Part shown: one piece after another, positions 18,820 through 28,238 of the stretch | How positions within the stretch are numbered: position 1 is the stretch's first letter | Layout of the letters: every line of letters starts with the position of its first letter | Source: Sunxiuqinia sp963678245 | GTDB taxonomy: Bacteria; Bacteroidota; Bacteroidia; Bacteroidales; Prolixibacteraceae | Reading direction: 5' to 3' | Assembly: GCA_965140765.1 (NCBI GenBank) | Contig: OZ223309.1 | Location: forward strand, 1,674,001 to 1,738,000 | DNA length: 64,000 nucleotides | The notes under the pieces: generated by a model | What the model saw: only the letters and a program-made list of their open reading frames with translations | The model's database searches: none | What the model was told of the DNA's origin: nothing | Position numbers and translations under genes: made by a program

Positions 18820-21210
18820 ATGAAACCCGAAGACCTGAAAAACTCAAATGATGAGTTAAAAGCAACATCCGATAATTCGGAAGCTGCTAATACGCCTGAA
18901 AAGACCCCGGAGACCAAAACTGAACAGTCGCAACCATCAGAGAAAAAAGCTGATACTGATGACACGAAAGAGGAGTCTTCCGTTGCTGAAGAAAAAGCTT
19001 CTGAAGAAAAAACTGAAGCTAAGGAAAGTGATAAAAAGAAAAAATCTCTGGCTGAAAAGCTAGATCAAACTGTCTCAAATAAAGAGGATCAGGTTGAAGA
19101 AACGGAGAAGGCGGAGTCCTCTACAGAGGATGAAGTCGTTCAGCCAAAAGAGGATGTTAATTCCTTAGAAGAGATAACTCCAGAAATTAAAGAGGAATCA
19201 ATCGTTGACGAAAAAGAAGCTCCCAAACTTGTCGCAAAGGAAGTTGAAGAAAAAGAAGATGTTATTTCAACGGAAGAGGTAACTCCTGAAGTTAAAGAGG
19301 AACCAGTTGCTGATAAAAAAGAAGAAACTGTCTCTTCTGAAGAAAAAGAAACTCCGGAGGTTAAAGAAGAAGAGCCAGCCGACAGCGACAAAGAGCATAA
19401 GGGAGTTCAAAAAGTAGAAGAAACTTTTGAAGAACAAAATGAAAAGGTTGCTGAAAAATCAGAAGATAAACCATCTCGGGAATCGGTTGATTATACCTCT
19501 CTTAATGAAGTTGAACTGATTAATACCCTTCGTGATTTACTGGAAAATCATGCAGAGGAGAATATCAAAGCTGATGTGGATAGCATTAAAGTTAACTTTT
19601 ATAAACAACACCGTGCAGTTGCTGACGAAGAGAAAAAGAAATTTATCGAAGAAGGGGGTGTTGAAGATGATTTTGAGCCATCAAATGCACTTTATGAAGA
19701 GGACTTAAGGAATTTGATGAAAGAATTCCGTATCATTCGGAGCAAGCAACATCGGGAGTTGGAGGATGAAAAAGAGGAAAACCTTCATCGTAAATATGAA
19801 ATTATAGACGAAATAAAGAACCTTGTCAATCGCAAGGAGTCTATCAATAAAACTTTTCATGAATTTAGGGAATTGCAACAGGAATGGCGTGAGATTGGTT
19901 TAGTGCCGCAGTCAAAGTTAAAAGACTTGTGGGAAAACTACCATCATCATGTTGAAAATTTCTACGATTACATTAAGATCAACCGCGAACTGCGTGATTT
20001 GGATCTGAAAAAGAATCTGGAAGCCAAAATTATTCTTTGCGAAAAAGCTGAAGAGTTGGTGGTGGAACCTTCTGTGATTAAGGCTTTCAATATTTTGCAA
20101 AAATATCATGAGCAATGGCGTGAGATTGGTCCCGTTCCGAGGGAGAAAAAAGAAGACTTGTGGGAGCGTTTCAAAGCTGCTACTTCAAAAATAAACAAAA
20201 AACACCAAGCGTATTTCGAAGATCGTAAACAGGATCAAAAGAAAAATCTGGAAGCCAAAACTGCACTTTGCGAAAAAGCAGAGGAAATTGCCAATCTGAA
20301 AATTTTGAACCACAAAGACTGGGATAAAAAATCCAGAGAGCTGATTGAATTACAGAAGGTTTGGAGAACTATTGGTTTCGCACCCAAAAGAGACAATAAC
20401 CGAATTTACGAGCGCTTTCGCAGTGCTTGCGACAAGTTTTTTGATGCTAAACGCGAGTTTTATGCCCAAAACAAAGAGTTGCAAATGAACAACATGCAAA
20501 TGAAGACGGATTTGTGTGTGCAGGCTGAATCATTGAAAGACAGCACTGATTGGCGTAAAACAACCGAAGAATTTATTCATATTCAGAAAAAATGGAAAGA
20601 AATTGGTCCGGTTCCACGCAAACATTCTGATGCTATCTGGAAACGTTTTCGAGCTGCCTGCGATTTCTTTTTCGATAATAAATCCAAACATTTTAATCAT
20701 GTTGATGAAGAGCAGGTTGAAAATCTGAAACTGAAGAAAGATTTAGTAGCAGAAGTTGAAGCTTATAAACTGACGAAGGAAGAAGATGATGATTTAGCTG
20801 TCATTAGAGAGTTTCAACGTCGCTGGACGAATATTGGACATGTGCCATTCAAGGATAAAGATGTTGTTCAAGATGAATTTAGAGATGCGATTAATAAGCA
20901 TTTCGATAGCCTGAAAATTGATGACCACAAACGTAATTTGTTGAAATTTAAGACAAAAATGTCTAACATTTCGGGAACAACGCGCGGCAATAATAAAATG
21001 CGTTACGAGCGAGATAAGTACGTAAGCAAACTAAAACAAATGGAAAGTGACTTAATCTTGCTCAATAACAACATTGGATTTTTTGCCAATACTAAAAATG
21101 CAGAGTCGCTTATTGAAGATGTAAATAAGAAGATCGCCGATACACAGGAAAAAATAGAATTTCTAAAAGAGAAGATACGAATTATCGACTCGATGGAAGA
21201 TGAAGATTAA
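18820..21210 (+). CDS. DUF349 repeat protein with long acidic N-terminal tail
   Basis: 796 residues in two parts. Residues 1 to about 225 are low-complexity Glu/Lys/Thr-rich and disordered, with imperfect repeats such as EEITPEIKEES, EEVTPEVKEEP and EKETPEVKEEE. Residues from about 250 on are helical DUF349 repeats, each with the hallmark W-(R/K)-x-I-G-x-(V/A)-P: WREIGLVP, WREIGPVP, WRTIGFAP, WKEIGPVP and WTNIGHVP. The last 70 residues are a coiled coil. DUF349 proteins are cytoplasmic and poorly characterised; the repeats look like a protein- or nucleic-acid-binding scaffold. It precedes pyrG but is separated from it by a terminator and a new promoter box. Confidence 0.9.
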   Translation: MKPEDLKNSNDELKATSDNSEAANTPEKTPETKTEQSQPSEKKADTDDTKEESSVAEEKASEEKTEAKESDKKKKSLAEKLDQTVSNKEDQVEETEKAESSTEDEVVQPKEDVNSLEEITPEIKEESIVDEKEAPKLVAKEVEEKEDVISTEEVTPEVKEEPVADKKEETVSSEEKETPEVKEEEPADSDKEHKGVQKVEETFEEQNEKVAEKSEDKPSRESVDYTSLNEVELINTLRDLLENHAEENIKADVDSIKVNFYKQHRAVADEEKKKFIEEGGVEDDFEPSNALYEEDLRNLMKEFRIIRSKQHRELEDEKEENLHRKYEIIDEIKNLVNRKESINKTFHEFRELQQEWREIGLVPQSKLKDLWENYHHHVENFYDYIKINRELRDLDLKKNLEAKIILCEKAEELVVEPSVIKAFNILQKYHEQWREIGPVPREKKEDLWERFKAATSKINKKHQAYFEDRKQDQKKNLEAKTALCEKAEEIANLKILNHKDWDKKSRELIELQKVWRTIGFAPKRDNNRIYERFRSACDKFFDAKREFYAQNKELQMNNMQMKTDLCVQAESLKDSTDWRKTTEEFIHIQKKWKEIGPVPRKHSDAIWKRFRAACDFFFDNKSKHFNHVDEEQVENLKLKKDLVAEVEAYKLTKEEDDDLAVIREFQRRWTNIGHVPFKDKDVVQDEFRDAINKHFDSLKIDDHKRNLLKFKTKMSNISGTTRGNNKMRYERDKYVSKLKQMESDLILLNNNIGFFANTKNAESLIEDVNKKIADTQEKIEFLKEKIRIIDSMEDED

Positions 21211-21219
21211 CTTCAAAAT

Positions 21220-21252
21220 AAAAAACCCGTTATAATTAGCGGGTTTTTTAAT
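21220..21252 (+). terminator. Terminator between the DUF349 gene and pyrG
   Basis: AAAAAACCCG at 21220-21229 pairs with CGGGTTTTTT at 21240-21249 around a 10 nt loop, ending in T residues: a standard intrinsic terminator, 10 bp after the stop. Confidence 0.85.
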
Positions 21253-21303
21253 GATTAATCAAATTATAATTGATGGTTTTAAAGCCCAATAATTTTTATT
21301 GAT

Positions 21304-21311
21304 TAACTTTG
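21304..21311 (+). promoter_or_regulatory. pyrG -7 promoter box
   Basis: TAACTTTG is an exact TAnnTTTG match 33 bp before the pyrG start. No convincing -33 TTTG at the expected distance. Confidence 0.5.
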
Positions 21312-21344
21312 TGCGTTTTTAGGAACTTATAAAAATATACGATT

Positions 21345-22949
21345 TTGTCAGCAACGAAGTACATCTTTGTCACCGGAGGTGTGACCTCCTCATTAGGAAA
21401 AGGAATCTTAGCCAGCTCATTGGCTAAATTATTGCAAGCCAGAGGTTACTCGGTTACCATTCAAAAGTTAGACCCCTACATTAATGTTGATCCCGGAACT
21501 CTGAACCCGTACGAACATGGTGAGTGTTTTGTGACGGACGATGGTGCTGAAACAGATTTGGATTTAGGCCATTATGAGCGTTTCTTGAACGTTCCTACCT
21601 CACAAGCCAATAATGTAACCACCGGAAGAATTTATCAATCGGTTATCAATAAAGAGCGTCGTGGTGATTATCTGGGAAAAACTGTTCAGATCATTCCTCA
21701 CATTACTGATGAAATTAAGCGTAAAATAAAATTCCTAGGAAACAAGCGCAACTACGACATCGTTGTTACTGAGATTGGTGGAACTGTTGGCGATATTGAG
21801 TCGCTGCCATATATTGAAGCAGTGCGCCAGTTGAAGTGGGAGCTTGGATCGAATGCATTGGTAATTCACTTAACACTGGTGCCATTTTTGGCGGCCTCAG
21901 GTGAGTTGAAAACCAAACCTACACAGCACTCGGTAAAAGCCCTTTTGGAAAATGGAGTTCAGCCTGATGTTTTGGTATTGCGTACTGAGCATGACCTTGG
22001 AATTGGTATTCGAAAGAAAGTAGCATTATTTTGCAACGTCGATATTGATGCTGTTGTGCAATCTATAGATGTTCCAACAATCTACGAGGTGCCAAATAAA
22101 ATGTTGGAAGAAAAACTTGATTTGACTGTTCTTAAGAAGTTAAAGCTTCATTCGAAAAATGAACCAGATTTAAAAGAGTGGAATGAGTTTTTGCGAAAAC
22201 ATAAGAATCCGGAGCAGGAAGTTGAAATTGGTTTGGTTGGAAAATATGTTGAATTGCAAGATGCTTACAAATCAATTGCTGAAGCTTTGGTACATGCTGG
22301 CGCATCTAACCGGGCTAAGGTTAAATTGCGCTGGATTCACTCAGAAGAATTAACTCCGGCAAACGTTGAAGAGCAATTAAAAGGTTTGGATGGAGTCATT
22401 ATTGCTCCAGGTTTCGGACATCGTGGTATTGAAGGTAAAATCAAGGCTACTCAATATGTCAGGGAAAATAACATTCCATTCCTTGGAATCTGCCTTGGGA
22501 TGCAAATCGCCGTTATTGAGTATGCCCGAAATGTGTTGGGTATGACTGCTGCCGATTCAACAGAAATGAATGATAAAACAACTGCCCGGGTTATTGACCT
22601 GATGGAAGATCAAAAAGGAATTACGGAAAAAGGTGGAACAATGCGACTTGGCGCTTACGATTGCCATATTGTTAACAAACGTTCCAATTTTTATAAGGCT
22701 TATGGAAAGACAGAAATTCGTGAGCGTCATCGCCATCGGTATGAATTTAACAACGATTACCTGGAAGCCTTTAAACAATCGGATATGAAACCAGTTGGTG
22801 TTAATCCTGACACTGACCTTGTTGAAGTTATGGAGATTAAAAATCACAAATGGTTTATTGGGGTTCAATTTCACCCGGAGTACAGTAGTACCGTTTTAAA
22901 ACCGCACCCCTTATTTGTTGCCTTTATCAAAGCAACTTTGAAAAAATAA
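21345..22949 (+). CDS. pyrG: CTP synthase
   Basis: 534 residues, the usual length. The N-terminal synthetase domain opens with KYIFVTGGVTSSLGKGI (P-loop), then KLDPYINVDPGTLNPYEHGE and EIGGTVGDIES. The C-terminal class I glutamine amidotransferase has the nucleophile Cys383 in GICLGMQ and the His-Glu pair in QFHPEY near residue 512. It makes CTP from UTP, ATP and glutamine. The start codon is TTG: alignment with the family start (M-(x)-TKYIFVTGG) puts initiation there and no ATG lies nearby. It has its own promoter box and is followed 15 bp later by yidC, so the two probably share a transcript. Confidence 0.98.
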   Translation: MSATKYIFVTGGVTSSLGKGILASSLAKLLQARGYSVTIQKLDPYINVDPGTLNPYEHGECFVTDDGAETDLDLGHYERFLNVPTSQANNVTTGRIYQSVINKERRGDYLGKTVQIIPHITDEIKRKIKFLGNKRNYDIVVTEIGGTVGDIESLPYIEAVRQLKWELGSNALVIHLTLVPFLAASGELKTKPTQHSVKALLENGVQPDVLVLRTEHDLGIGIRKKVALFCNVDIDAVVQSIDVPTIYEVPNKMLEEKLDLTVLKKLKLHSKNEPDLKEWNEFLRKHKNPEQEVEIGLVGKYVELQDAYKSIAEALVHAGASNRAKVKLRWIHSEELTPANVEEQLKGLDGVIIAPGFGHRGIEGKIKATQYVRENNIPFLGICLGMQIAVIEYARNVLGMTAADSTEMNDKTTARVIDLMEDQKGITEKGGTMRLGAYDCHIVNKRSNFYKAYGKTEIRERHRHRYEFNNDYLEAFKQSDMKPVGVNPDTDLVEVMEIKNHKWFIGVQFHPEYSSTVLKPHPLFVAFIKATLKK

Positions 22950-22964
22950 AGAAAAAACGTTTAT

Positions 22965-24902
22965 ATGGATAAAAATACGGTCATTGGGATAGTTCTGATT
23001 TTTACCATCCTAATAGGATTTAGTTACTTGAACAAACCTTCTGAAGAAGAAATTGCAGCTGCTAAGAGGCGTCAGGATTCCATTGCTCAGGTTGAAGCAG
23101 CAAGAGTACAAGAAGCTGAATATCAAGCAGAAAATGCCAAAGTTCAAAAATCATCGCTTCCTGCTTCCGAAAATGGAGAAGCAACGGATTCAACGGCAGT
23201 CGCTCAAAATGTGAAAGATCAATTTGGTGCATTTGCTGATGCAGCTATTGGTAATGAAGAATTTATCACTCTGGAGAATAACCTGATGAAAATTCAGGTT
23301 TCAACCAAAGGTGGTAAAGTTTATTCTGTTGAATTAAAAGACTATCAAACATACGATTCTTTGCCGTTGATGTTGTTTGAAGGAGAAGATAATCTCTTCG
23401 GATTAAATTTCTTTGCTCAAAACCGGAGTATTCGTACAGATGATTTATACTTTGTTCCTTCGGTAGGTAAAAAGGATATTGTCGTTAGCGGACCCGAAGT
23501 TCCGAAAGGAAAAGAAGGACGTGAAAGCTTTAATGAAGAAAATACAGGAGATAGCGAGACCCTAGTCATGCGATTGGATGTTGGCAACGGACGTTATATG
23601 GAGTACGAGTACAAAATGAATTACAATTCCTACATGATCGGATTTAATGTGAAAACAGTTGGTTTTGATCAATTGGTGTCTCAAAATGCGAACTATTTGA
23701 ATTTTAACTGGGCTTTCTCTGCTCCTCGTCAGGAAAGGAAATCGAAATATGGTGAAGATCGCTACACAACGATTTCTTATAAGTATTTCGAAGACGAAGT
23801 TGATAAACTGAGTCCTGGCAAATCATCAGAAGAAACACTGAAGACTAAGGTCAAGTGGATTAGCTTAAAGCAATTGTTTTTTAATTCATCAATTATTGCA
23901 GATTCATCTTTTCCAACTGCCGATATCAAATTTGAGTATTTGGAAGATGATCCGAAGTACATCGCAAATTTTCATACTGATATTGCTCTTCCGTTCGAAA
24001 GCAAGCCAACTGAAAACTACAACATGAGGTTGTATTTTGGCCCGAACCACTACACCACGCTTAAACAATATGATATTTCGCTGGAACGTTTGGTGAATTT
24101 AGGCTATGCGATTGTTCGTCCAGTAAACAAATGGCTGATTATTCCTGTGTTTAATTTCTTGGGAAGGTTTATTGATAGTTATGGTCTTATCATTTTGCTT
24201 TTGACCATCTTTATTAAACTGATTGTTTTCCCATTTACTTATAAGTCGTATATCTCTCAGGCAAAAATGCGCGCATTAAAGCCTGAAATTGACGAACTCA
24301 CAGAGAAGTATGGGAAAGACAAAGCAATGGAGAAACAACAGGCTACCATGGCTCTGTATAAGAAGGCGGGGGTCAACCCAATGGGTGGATGTTTGCCAAT
24401 GGTTCTGCAAATGCCGATCTTATTTGCCATGTTCTTTTTCTTCCCAACATCAATTGAGTTGAGACAAAAAAGTTTCCTTTGGGCAAACGATCTATCTTCG
24501 TTTGATTCAATTTTCAGATTACCATTTGAAATTCCAGTATATGGGGATCATGTAAGTTTATTTTGTTTGTTGATGACAGTTACAACGATCTTCTCAACAA
24601 AACTTAATTCACAGGCAACTAGCAGCCAAGCAATGCCGGGTATGCAGACCATGATGTACATTATGCCTCTCATGTTCCTGTTTATCTTGAATAGTTATCC
24701 AGCAGGCTTAAGTTATTATTACTTTTTGGCTAACTTAATCACGATTGGTCAAATGTATTTATTCCGCACTCTCATTGACGAGGATAAGATTCGGGTTCAA
24801 CTTCAGGCGAATAAAAAGAAGGCAGGACCGGCCAAGAAATCTAACTTCCAGAAACGGTTAGAAAAAATGGCAAAAGAAAAGGGAATGCAACTTCCAAAAT
24901 AA
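22965..24902 (+). CDS. yidC: Membrane protein insertase YidC
   Basis: 645 residues. An N-terminal transmembrane helix (about 5-22) is followed by a low-complexity linker and the large periplasmic P1 beta-domain (about 95-365). The conserved insertase core begins near residue 385 (NKWLIIPVFNFLGRFI) and includes YKSYISQAKMRALKPEID, NPMGGCLPMVLQMPILFAMF and LNSYPAGLSYYYFLANL. The C-terminal tail is basic (KKKAGPAKKSNFQKRLEKM), as in YidC forms that touch the ribosome. It inserts and folds inner-membrane proteins with or without SecYEG. It lies 15 bp after pyrG; that order also occurs in other Bacteroidota. A terminator follows directly. Confidence 0.97.
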   Translation: MDKNTVIGIVLIFTILIGFSYLNKPSEEEIAAAKRRQDSIAQVEAARVQEAEYQAENAKVQKSSLPASENGEATDSTAVAQNVKDQFGAFADAAIGNEEFITLENNLMKIQVSTKGGKVYSVELKDYQTYDSLPLMLFEGEDNLFGLNFFAQNRSIRTDDLYFVPSVGKKDIVVSGPEVPKGKEGRESFNEENTGDSETLVMRLDVGNGRYMEYEYKMNYNSYMIGFNVKTVGFDQLVSQNANYLNFNWAFSAPRQERKSKYGEDRYTTISYKYFEDEVDKLSPGKSSEETLKTKVKWISLKQLFFNSSIIADSSFPTADIKFEYLEDDPKYIANFHTDIALPFESKPTENYNMRLYFGPNHYTTLKQYDISLERLVNLGYAIVRPVNKWLIIPVFNFLGRFIDSYGLIILLLTIFIKLIVFPFTYKSYISQAKMRALKPEIDELTEKYGKDKAMEKQQATMALYKKAGVNPMGGCLPMVLQMPILFAMFFFFPTSIELRQKSFLWANDLSSFDSIFRLPFEIPVYGDHVSLFCLLMTVTTIFSTKLNSQATSSQAMPGMQTMMYIMPLMFLFILNSYPAGLSYYYFLANLITIGQMYLFRTLIDEDKIRVQLQANKKKAGPAKKSNFQKRLEKMAKEKGMQLPK

Positions 24903-24908
24903 TATTTT

Positions 24909-24940
24909 AAAAATGCTGTCAGTTTTGGCAGTATTTTTTG
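24909..24940 (+). terminator. Terminator after yidC
   Basis: AAAAATGCTG at 24909-24918 pairs, with G-T wobbles, with CAGTATTTTTT at 24929-24939, ending in a T run. Confidence 0.65.
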
Positions 24941-24970
24941 TATTTTATCATTCGTAATCAAAATAAGCGA

Positions 24971-25372
24971 ATGATGTTTCAATATCAATCTGAAATACAA
25001 AAAGTCATTGATGGCGACACTTATGTCATCGATATTGATCTTGGCCTTGGTGTTTGGGTACGCGGCGAACGAATCAGACTGTATGGTGTAGATACCCCCG
25101 AAGTTTATGGAGTAAAGAGAACCTCCGAAGAATATCAGCTCGGCAAAGCATCCTCCGATTTTGCCAAATCGTTAGTGAAAAAAGGAACTTTGGCAATCGT
25201 CGAAACCATTAAGGATGAAAAAGGCAAGTATGGTCGCTACTTGGCTGTTTTGTATATACGAGTTCCTGAAGATATTTTGGCTGGTCATGATCAAATTCGG
25301 GCAATTGCCGATTTTTATTGCCTCAATGATTTACTGATTGCTAAAGGGTTAGCCGAACCATACATGCTATAA
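24971..25372 (+). CDS. Thermonuclease-family (SNase-like) nuclease
   Basis: 133 residues from the ATG beginning MMFQYQSEIQ; an upstream TTG at 24938 lies within the yidC terminator and is unlikely. The SNase OB-fold motifs are intact: IDGDTY (Asp16 as calcium ligand), RIRLYGVDTPE (Arg36, Asp41 and Glu44, equivalent to Arg35, Asp40 and Glu43 of staphylococcal nuclease) and GKYGRYLAVLY with the second catalytic Arg. It should hydrolyse DNA or RNA with calcium. No signal peptide or membrane segment is visible, so a cytoplasmic location is likely unless export is non-classical. Confidence 0.88.
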   Translation: MMFQYQSEIQKVIDGDTYVIDIDLGLGVWVRGERIRLYGVDTPEVYGVKRTSEEYQLGKASSDFAKSLVKKGTLAIVETIKDEKGKYGRYLAVLYIRVPEDILAGHDQIRAIADFYCLNDLLIAKGLAEPYML

Positions 25373-25431
25373 TTAATCCAATTTTATTGTTGGTTTGGAT
25401 TAATTGGATTGGAATTTGTTAGACGAAAGCA

Positions 25432-25752
25432 ATGATTGCAGAAACTCCAAAGCCTCCTTATTACGCCGTTATTTTTACATCTGTCCGTACACCGGAAGAT
25501 GAGTCTCGCTATGCAAAAATGGCCAACAAAATGGAAAAACTGGCGAGACAGCAGAACGGCTTTCTGGGAATAGAATCTGTTCGTAATGACTTGGGTATAA
25601 CTGTGTCCTATTGGAAAGACTTGGATTCAATCAGAAATTGGAAGACACAAGCCGACCATTTGTTTGCACAGAAGATGGGACGCGAAAAATGGTATAAATG
25701 TTACAAAACCAGAATTGCATTGGTAGAACGGGATTACAACTTTGAAAGTTAA
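25432..25752 (+). CDS. Antibiotic biosynthesis monooxygenase (ABM) fold protein
   Basis: 106 residues. It carries the ferredoxin-like ABM pattern: YYAVIFTSVRTPED, then ARQQNGFLGIESVRND and ITVSYWKDLDSIRNWKTQADH, which is the typical core of this family including the S-Y-W-x-D-x-x-x-I-x-x-W segment. Such proteins are small cytoplasmic dimers, some of which are quinol monooxygenases or heme-degrading enzymes and many of which have no assigned reaction. It ends 3 bp before a GTG and 15 bp before the ATG of the lipoprotein peptidase gene, so the two are probably co-transcribed. Confidence 0.85.
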   Translation: MIAETPKPPYYAVIFTSVRTPEDESRYAKMANKMEKLARQQNGFLGIESVRNDLGITVSYWKDLDSIRNWKTQADHLFAQKMGREKWYKCYKTRIALVERDYNFES

Positions 25753-25767
25753 ATAGTGAATACAACA

Positions 25768-27408
25768 ATGAAGAGAATTATTTTATCGATGGTGATTGGT
25801 GCAGGTTTGCTTGCCGGATCATGTACCAATAAAACCAATGAACAGAAAGAAATGAAAAGTGAAATTGCTCAAAAAGCTGATGAGTTTATTGCTGTAAAAT
25901 TGACCACTGATTTATCGGTTTTAAGCGAAAAGGAGAAGCAAATGCTGCCTTTATTGTTTAAGGCTGCTGAAATTATGAATGAAATTTTCTGGATTGAAGC
26001 TTTTGGAGACAAAGAAGAAATACTATCCAAAGCAACAAGTCCGGCGATGGAAAAATTCATTAGGGTGAACTATGGTCCGTGGGAACGCTTGAATAATAAC
26101 GAACCATTTATTGTAGGTTATGGCATAAAGCCTGCCGGAGCAAATTTTTACCCCAAAGATATGACAAAGGCGGAGTTTGAGGCCTGGGATGAACCATCGA
26201 AAGCGAGTTTGTATACACTCATTCGACGTGATGATGATGGAAGCCTGAAAGCAATTCCTTATCACGATGCATTTAAAGCGAAAATCGAAGAAGCTGTTGT
26301 TTATATTCGTCAAGCTGCGGAATTGGTGGAAGATCCGGGGTTGAAAAAATACCTGGAATTACGGGCCGATGCGTTGTTGACAGATGATTATTACGAAAGT
26401 GATCTTGCGTGGTTGGATATGAAAGACAACACCATTGATTTTGTGGTGGGCCCCATCGAAAATTACGAAGACCAACTTTATGGTTACAAAGCAGCACATG
26501 AAGCTTTTATTTTGGTAAAAGACAAAGTGTGGAGCCAGAGGCTGGAGAAATTTGCAGCTTTATTGCCTGACCTTCAAAAAGCCCTGCCAACCAGCGAAGC
26601 CAATAAAAGTGAAATGCCTGGTACTGATTCTGACCTGAATGCCTATGATGTGGTATATTATGCTGGCGATTGCAATGCCGGAAGTAAAACCATTGCCATC
26701 AATTTGCCTAACGACGAACGGGTGCGAGCCAACAAAGGTAGTCGCAAGTTGCAGTTGAAGAATTCGATGAAAGCCAAATTTGATAAAATACTGATGCCAA
26801 TTACGGATCTGTTAATTGCTGAAGACCAGCGAGGACATGTAAAGTTTGACGCATTTTTTGAAAATACCATGTTTCACGAGGCAGCACATGGTTTAGGAAT
26901 GGGTAATACTATCGATGGAAATCAAACTGTTCGTGGAGCCTTAAAAGAAACCTATAGCTCGTTGGAAGAAAGTAAGGCTGATATTTTAGGACTTTGGGTC
27001 GTTTATAAGTTAACCGAGATGGGCGAGTTTTCCGATAAAAATCTAATGGATAATTTCGTAACCTTTATGGCTGGTATTTTTCGTTCTGTGCGCTTTGGAG
27101 CGGCTAGCGCTCACGGAAAAGCCAATATGATCCGCTTTTACTATTTTCAGGAAAAAGGAGCTTTTGAACGTGATGAAGCTACTGGAACTTACCGGGTAGA
27201 CTTCGAAAAGATGAAGAAGGCGATGATTGATCTTTCAGATTTAATTTTAACCGTTCAGGCTGAAGGTGATTACGATGCGGCAAAAGCTATGATTGGACAA
27301 AAAGGCTTTATTCGCGATGAGCTTCAGAAAGATCTGGAGCGGATTTCAGAAGCCGGTATTCCGGTAGACATTGTATTTAACCAAGGTCCTGAAGCTCTAG
27401 GGTTGTGA
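25768..27408 (+). CDS. Peptidase M49 (dipeptidyl peptidase III)-like zinc lipoprotein
   Basis: 546 residues from the ATG at 25768, which gives a lipoprotein signal MKRIILSMVIGAGLLAGSC with lipobox Cys19; a GTG four codons upstream is the alternative. Zinc motif: His370-Glu371-Ala-Ala-His374 in MFHEAAHGLGMG, and the third ligand region LEESKADILGLW about 53 residues on, corresponding to the EECRAD-type second motif of M49. Dipeptidyl peptidase III has HExxGH with one extra residue; here the helix is a plain HExxH followed by Gly. Proteins of this type in Bacteroidota are often wrongly labelled dihydrofolate reductase. The mature enzyme should be a lipid-anchored envelope hydrolase. A bidirectional terminator follows. 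Confidence 0.8.
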   Translation: MKRIILSMVIGAGLLAGSCTNKTNEQKEMKSEIAQKADEFIAVKLTTDLSVLSEKEKQMLPLLFKAAEIMNEIFWIEAFGDKEEILSKATSPAMEKFIRVNYGPWERLNNNEPFIVGYGIKPAGANFYPKDMTKAEFEAWDEPSKASLYTLIRRDDDGSLKAIPYHDAFKAKIEEAVVYIRQAAELVEDPGLKKYLELRADALLTDDYYESDLAWLDMKDNTIDFVVGPIENYEDQLYGYKAAHEAFILVKDKVWSQRLEKFAALLPDLQKALPTSEANKSEMPGTDSDLNAYDVVYYAGDCNAGSKTIAINLPNDERVRANKGSRKLQLKNSMKAKFDKILMPITDLLIAEDQRGHVKFDAFFENTMFHEAAHGLGMGNTIDGNQTVRGALKETYSSLEESKADILGLWVVYKLTEMGEFSDKNLMDNFVTFMAGIFRSVRFGAASAHGKANMIRFYYFQEKGAFERDEATGTYRVDFEKMKKAMIDLSDLILTVQAEGDYDAAKAMIGQKGFIRDELQKDLERISEAGIPVDIVFNQGPEALGL

Positions 27409-27429
27409 TCGAAATTAAAGCATTTAATT

Positions 27430-27467
27430 AAAAATGGCTGTGGAGATTAATCTCCACAGCCATTTTT
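27430..27467. terminator. Perfect 38 bp palindromic bidirectional terminator
   Basis: Positions 27430-27448 are the exact reverse complement of 27449-27467. Poly-A starts and poly-T ends the stem, so it can stop transcription in both directions between the convergent peptidase and peroxiredoxin genes. Confidence 0.88.
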
Positions 27468-27521
27468 CTATTTCTTGACGTTACGTTATAAACTGATTTA
27501 TTTGGTCGTTTCAGTTAAGCT

Positions 27522-28238
27522 TTACTTTTCTTTTTTAAACCACAGCCGATCACCAACTTGATAATAATCAAGTTCTAATTCCGGATTATTGGTCAATCCT
27601 TCATCGGTGTACGGATAGTGCTTCATCAGTAAATCATCACCTTTTTCCCAATTCGCAGGGGGCAGTATTTTTCTGTTGTCAGCAATTTGCAGGGCAATAA
27701 TAGTACGTTCAATTTCCAAAATATTCCTGCCGACTTCAATGGGGTAAGAATTAATTGATCTTACAATGTTTCCAGGATCAATAATGTAAACACCTTTTAT
27801 GCAATAGCTTGTACTTGTTGACGTATGAAGCATGCCATACATAATTGAAGCTTTTTTGTTGGAATCTTCAAGTATCGGAAAAAGTATTTGTTGTTTTCCT
27901 CTTCCTTTATAGTCCAATTCTTCGACGTGCGCTTTCCACATACTGTGTTGGGAAACATTGTCGGTAAAAATAACGGCAAATTGTACATTCAAATTTTTTA
28001 GGTCATCTTGTAAATAAGCAAGTTCTAAAAGTTCCGATGAGCATACCGGAGTGAAGTCTTGCGGATGGCAAAACAGGACTTTCCAGCTTTTTTCAAAATC
28101 ATTTGGAAAAGTAAATTTCCCATTAGTTGATTGTGTCGTGAATGAGGGAGCCTGGGATTCAATCAAAGGGATCTGTTTGTTTTGCGAGTGAAGTGTTCCG
28201 ACAAAAAAAATGGCAATTGATAGGGTGTAAATTCTCAT
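27522..28238 (-). CDS. Exported peroxiredoxin (AhpC/TSA family, Prx6/1-Cys type)
   Basis: 238 residues. A signal peptide (about 1-19, ending LHSQ) directs it out of the cytoplasm, which is unusual for this subfamily. The peroxidatic site is HPQDFTPVCSSE, with Cys66 as the peroxidatic cysteine and Thr63/Pro64 in the expected places. The C-terminal extension with ADNRKILPPANWEKGDDLL is characteristic of Prx6-type 1-Cys enzymes. It would reduce hydrogen peroxide or organic peroxides in the periplasm; the reductant is unknown. On the minus strand a box TAACTTTT (complement of 28275-28282) is one base off the -7 consensus and may be its promoter. Confidence 0.9.
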   Translation of the reverse strand: MRIYTLSIAIFFVGTLHSQNKQIPLIESQAPSFTTQSTNGKFTFPNDFEKSWKVLFCHPQDFTPVCSSELLELAYLQDDLKNLNVQFAVIFTDNVSQHSMWKAHVEELDYKGRGKQQILFPILEDSNKKASIMYGMLHTSTSTSYCIKGVYIIDPGNIVRSINSYPIEVGRNILEIERTIIALQIADNRKILPPANWEKGDDLLMKHYPYTDEGLTNNPELELDYYQVGDRLWFKKEK

